Shown one piece after another: positions 38,873-64,000 of a stretch of 64,000 nucleotides of DNA (position 1 is the first letter of the stretch; each line of letters opens with the position of its first letter). Position numbers and translations under genes: made by a program. The stretch is from Ctenosaura bakeri. Lineage: Eukaryota; Chordata; Lepidosauria; Squamata; Iguanidae. The notes beneath the pieces are model-generated. The model saw nothing but the letters and a program-made list of their open reading frames with translations, did no database searches and was not told the DNA's origin. The DNA lies in NCBI GenBank assembly GCA_948474755.1, contig CAOLHI010004273.1, positions 1 to 64,000 on the forward strand, in the 5' to 3' direction.

Positions 38873-39094
38873 GTTGTTGTTTGCCTTCAAGTTATTTCCA
38901 ACTTATGGCAACCCTAAGCTGAACCTATCATAAGATTTTTTTGGCAAGATTGTTCAGTGGGGCTTTGCCATGGGGATGAGAGAGTGCGACTTGCCCAAGG
39001 TCACCCAGTGGGTTTCCACTGCTGAGTAAGGATCCGAACCCTGATCTCTCAGGGTTGTAGTCCAGTGCTCAAACCACTGCATCACACTGGCTCC
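38873..39094 (-). mobile_element. Sauria-type SINE, minus strand
   Basis: Read on the minus strand: 'gagccagtgtgatgcagtgg', B box 'agggttcggatccttac', 'aacccactgggtgaccttgg', 'gcaagtcgcactctctc', and the tail 'ccataagttggaaataactt' + GAAGGCAAACAACAAC. Nearly complete. Confidence 0.88.
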
Positions 39095-40479
39095 AAATAT
39101 CTAAATAGATATATAAATTTATGGTTTCCAGGCTTATCTTTGGGCAGTACAATCTGAGGTCATGATCTGGAATCAAGGTGCAGGTACCATCATGAGCACC
39201 AGAAGATTCCCTTTAGATATTTCCAAACAGCCTTTCAGTGTCAGAATTCTAACACTTTAAATGTAAGTGGTTTCCAGTGGCATGGGCCTGGATTTCTGCT
39301 AGGGACAAACAAACAACAGTGTACAAACTAATGAATGATATACTACCCCTAACACTTGCAAGTGGAGGAGCAGCTTCAGGAAGGGAAGGAGAGTTGTGAA
39401 TTATGAGACCCAGCAGCAAAAGGAATAGGGGCTCATTCTTCTTCCTAGGTGTCACATCTCTAGTCTTTTTCAACCAGCAGTGGGCTCCTCCTCCTTGAAA
39501 AGTTTTCATATTCACACTCATTTTAGTAATGTCTGGTTAACTCTCCATATGAATAAAAAGCAACTTGCATGCCTGTTTCAGAGACTATTACAAATTAGGA
39601 CTGTCAGTGAATTAATGATCAAACAATTGTTCAAATTATTAGTAGGTTAACATGACATGTCAGAAGAAAACAAAGCAAGAATTATACTTTGTTTTTACAT
39701 ACAGTATGCATGTGTAATGAAAGGTGTTCCCTCCTATGTGACAGAAAAGGAGAAATGTCTATTGAGGAGGTGTTCAAAGTACTGTAAAATCACCTTTAGC
39801 TTTTATAACTGTATTTAGAAAAACAGCTGCTTGGTTAATTAGAAGCATTTCTTTTGTTGGCTAATCTTTTAAAAAATGATTAAGCAGATCTATCAAATGC
39901 TACAAAATCACAAAAATATATTTCCCACCAAGGTAGGCTTGAGTCCACCAGACCTGCAAAAGCCTTACTCTTAAACAATTTGTTAGCTTTCCTGTCTACT
40001 TCACTCATTCCATACACTAGTAGGATTAAGTGTAAGCTAACTAACAATTATACTATTCTCTTTTATTTAAAACAATCCAATCACTCAAGAAAAAAAAACA
40101 CTCTAAATATTAGCAAATTATTAAGAATTTGCAGTTTTCTCACATTATCTTCCAAAACAGCTGCAGAGTTCAAAGAACTGGACTTTAAGAGGACATAAAA
40201 CATTAGTGGTAAAATTAGCAGTATTCAATTAAGTGATACCATAAAAGCAAGAAATCAAATGGCTTGGCCAATTATATTTAATTTGGCAGAATGGGACAAC
40301 AAATTAATAGTCCAAATAGGATTTGATTATGTGTTGATTTCCAAATACCATGCTTGTAGTACACAAAAGCTGATATTAGCTGTAGTCTATTCCAAAGTGA
40401 TTGGAATGATTGAAAAGAGATTTAACGTAAGACATTGAAAACAGCACCAAATGTTTCACTCCTGATCAGGATACGGGAT
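39095..40479 (-). other. PFKFB4: Probable PFKFB4 3' UTR and flank
   Basis: Follows the ordinary PFKFB4 stop codon on the minus strand. An AATAAA on that strand at 40062-40067 is about 415 nt past the stop. The cleavage site is not determined, and the 3' UTR could run on to 38473. Confidence 0.45.
40062..40067 (-). promoter_or_regulatory. PFKFB4: Possible AATAAA polyadenylation signal, PFKFB4
   Basis: TTTATT on the + strand, so AATAAA in the direction of PFKFB4. It is the first canonical hexamer after the exon 14 stop. Confidence 0.45.
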
Positions 40480-61651
<21,172 letters not shown>

Positions 61652-61813
61652 CTAGAATTAGAAATTAAGGAGGCGATACTTTATTTATAGGGGAAATGGA
61701 GCTAGAACCTGAAAGATATGTATCAGCAACCAAACGGAACAGGTTTGTCACACATATTTTTTGACAAACATTGTATGTGTACTAGGAACAAAGCTCATCC
61801 TAAACATGCACTC

Positions 61814-62038
61814 AGAGCCAGCATGGTACAAGTGTTGGCTTACAGCTCTGGAGACCAGGATTCATGCCTACTGGGCCATGGAAATCCATTGGGTGCCCTG
61901 GGGCGAGTTACATTCTTTCAGCCTTAGAGGTAGGCAAAGGCAAACCCCTCTGAACAAATCTTGCCAAGAAAACTCTGTGATAGGTTCACCTCAAGATCAC
62001 CATGCATCAGAAAAGACTTGAAAGCACACAACAACAAA
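61814..62038 (+). mobile_element. Sauria-type SINE, plus strand
   Basis: 'agagccagcatggtacaagt', 'accaggattcatgcctactg', 'ggcaaacccctctgaacaaa', 'tcttgccaagaaaactctgt', and the tail 'cagaaaagacttgaaagcac' + ACAACAACAAA. About 160 bp upstream of PFKFB4 exon 5. Confidence 0.87.
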
Positions 62039-63426
62039 TGGCACATGGAAGAGATAAGTCCAAAAAAGCTCATTCTTTATTGACTGAGTAAGACGCTAAG
62101 TCCTATTGACAAGTGTTACTTTCATGCCTCAATGGGACTGCAAGCAGCATTTAAAGGTATTCTCATAAACAAAATAATGGACAAGATAAAGCCACTCAGC
62201 ATGAATATAGCACACTATGCTAGCACCAAAGAAAGGTCACAGGGATCCTTACATCACTGATACAGCAGAATGCTCTATTATATTTCAGCACCAAACACAG
62301 GGGAGGTGAGAAACATAATATATTTTCTATATTGTCCTGGTTTCTTTGCAAACAAAAACTAGCTTATGGCCCCTTCATAAATTAAAAATATATATTCAGT
62401 TCTAATGAAATATTAAGGATCTTGTGCCACAAGATATATAAAAATAAGAACAAAAGATCAGCCAATACTGTTAGCTCATTAGACTCAGGAAGTTTGTGAT
62501 CTTAAAATATTGAAGATCAAGCTGAATAACAAGACATATCAACAGCTGAAGAACTCCATAACACTTTACATTTTAGAATTTAAAAAATAGAAATGCAAAG
62601 AATATGTAGAAAAATTATGTCAAGAACAACCTTTTTTTTTCATAGTAAAAGGAAAACCGAAAGTTGAATGTTAACAATTCTTCTGCAGTTACAGAAGAAA
62701 TGGTGCCAGAATCCTACAAATTTACTAACAAGCACCCTTGACCTGGAAGACCCTACCAGGGATCACAGTTAAGAGACTAGAAAGTAAATACCACAGAAAA
62801 GATTCTTAATCCAGGTTTGATTCACAGTATGTGAAGAGTGGGTTCAAGCTTTCAAAAAATGCTGTGATGTAGGTGGATTTGAATTAGTCATTTCTGAACT
62901 ACAACAATGTTAAATATAAAATGTGGGAAGTTCTTCTGATTTCTTGGCGTTGCATGCTCCTCCATGCATTCCAGGGCACAGACCCATTTCTGGGCTTGTG
63001 TAACACCAGCAAAGAGAAGCAGAACAGCACATTTTATGAAAGCTCCTTCTACAAAATCCAGCCAACAAATACTTAAAGGGACAGAAAACAGAAGAACTGA
63101 AGTAAAAGTTTAAAATACTCAAGGCAGCAATCCTAAACAAGCAAGGAGCAATGCATAAAAGAAGTCAGTGAACTGGGATAAAAATCAGCTACATGAACAA
63201 GGCTCAAGGATAATGTTTTCATTATCATTTCTATCTCTCTCTGAGGAAATCACAATACATGCAGAGCAACACTCCAAAGAGTACGTTTGTTTCATTCTAC
63301 AGGAAAAAAGTGATAATAAAAAACAATGAGAACATTTCACTGAAAAGCTTAAGAGTACTGAGAGATGAGCAAATAAGTCTTTCAAACAAGAAATACTTCC
63401 AAAAGCATAATATATGAAATAGCGTA
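62039..63426 (-). other. PFKFB4 intron 4, nothing recognised
   Basis: AT-rich. I looked for exon 4 (a 22-residue segment rich in alanine and arginine) on the minus strand and did not find it, so exons 1-4 should lie beyond the right edge. Confidence 0.45.
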
Positions 63427-63634
63427 CAGGAAGCCCCCACCTTTTGACACCTCATTATCTGACAGTTCACTCTTTTGACACTACCAAATTAAGGACAAGT
63501 TCCATTAATTTAATGAGGCTTCTGCTCTGTCATCAGTTTTCTTGCCTACAGAGGCTCACTTGGAACCACTTGCATTCATTCACACACGATTCCAAAGCAA
63601 GCTGAGAGGGGAAGCAAGGCACTAAGCCAGCTAA

Positions 63635-63690
<56 letters not shown>

Positions 63691-63917
63691 GTATTCCGCC
63701 TCTCCACGCGGATCGAGGCAGCGAACAACATAAAATACATTATACATTAAAAAGATAACTTTGTGAGCACTTGTGTGAGCACATGGTCAGTTCCAAGTGA
63801 GCCTCCATAAGCCCTTCATGCTCCCTGTAGTACAGGACAGGGGTTCCACTTTTCAACCAATTCCATTTTCTGACAGTGCTCTGGTCCCTAACTTGTCAGA
63901 TCAGCGGGGGAAGCCTG
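63427..63917. mobile_element. Tigger-like MITE with nested repeat
   Basis: TA flanks both ends (63425-63426, 63918-63919). Left terminus CAGGAAGCCCCCACC, right terminus (complement) CAGGCTTCCCCCGC. Inner ends share 'atctgaca'. A (GAT)n run and a short SINE-like tail sit inside and the halves 'gaggctcacttggaacca' and 'ggtcagttccaagtgagcct' face each other. Confidence 0.72.
63635..63688. repeat. (GAT)18 microsatellite
   Basis: 54 nt of perfect GAT units inside the Tigger-like element, followed by a 'gtattccgcctctccacgcg' repeat tail (63689-63760). Likely polymorphic. Confidence 0.95.
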
Positions 63918-64000
63918 TACATGGCTCCCCTAACTATTAATTTTTCTCTGCTGATTTGTAAAGGTATCACTCTAAGCCTACAACTGGGGCTTTGTGCATG

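Noticed and set aside
62910..63140. PFKFB4 exon 4 within the window
   Set aside because: No minus-strand segment resembles the expected alanine/arginine-rich 22 residues with splice sites; exons 1-4 probably lie to the right of the window.

Overview
The window looks like nuclear DNA of a squamate reptile (lizard or snake). The evidence is AT-rich, intron-rich DNA, two vertebrate genes split into short exons with canonical splice sites, and dense repeats. The repeats include at least nine tRNA-derived SINEs of the Sauria type (tail like 'gaaacaacttgaaggc', then ACA-rich), CR1 LINEs ending in the ATTCTATG-type repeat, an L2-like LINE, and Tigger-like, hAT-like and palindromic MITE elements. No prokaryotic genes, CRISPR array or free-standing tRNA gene was found.

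Layout. From 1 to about 17,240 the + strand carries the 3' half of PRKCD (protein kinase C delta): eight coding exons (901-16857) that encode the V3 hinge end, the whole kinase domain and the C-terminal tail, followed by a short 3' UTR with an AATAAA at 17218. From 61,651 down to 40,480 the minus strand carries ten exons (numbered 5-14 by comparison with the human gene) of PFKFB4, the 6-phosphofructo-2-kinase/fructose-2,6-bisphosphatase. These give 343 codons that join in frame. The 5' ends of both genes lie outside the window (PRKCD to the left, PFKFB4 to the right), so the genes converge tail to tail.

The region between the genes (about 17.2-40.5 kb) has no independent gene that I recognise. 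It does hold what looks like a second, alternative last exon for PFKFB4 at 29312-29371. This has the same length (60 nt) and the same phase as the ordinary last exon, encodes a clearly homologous 19-residue tail, and follows a good splice acceptor. The region also contains a layered transposon locus (30.7-35.5 kb). There an L2-like LINE is interrupted by a broken Ty3/gypsy-class element whose integrase end precedes reverse transcriptase and RNase H (Gmr1-like order). That element is flanked by LTR segments in inverted orientation, one of which carries a further 481-bp LTR-like insertion with a TATTT target duplication.

The two genes act in different pathways: PRKCD in diacylglycerol-dependent signalling, PFKFB4 in control of fructose-2,6-bisphosphate and so glycolysis. 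Nothing in the sequence indicates co-regulation. In human they lie on the same chromosome arm (3p21) but several megabases apart, so their direct adjacency here may preserve an older arrangement that parallels PRKCQ-PFKFB3.
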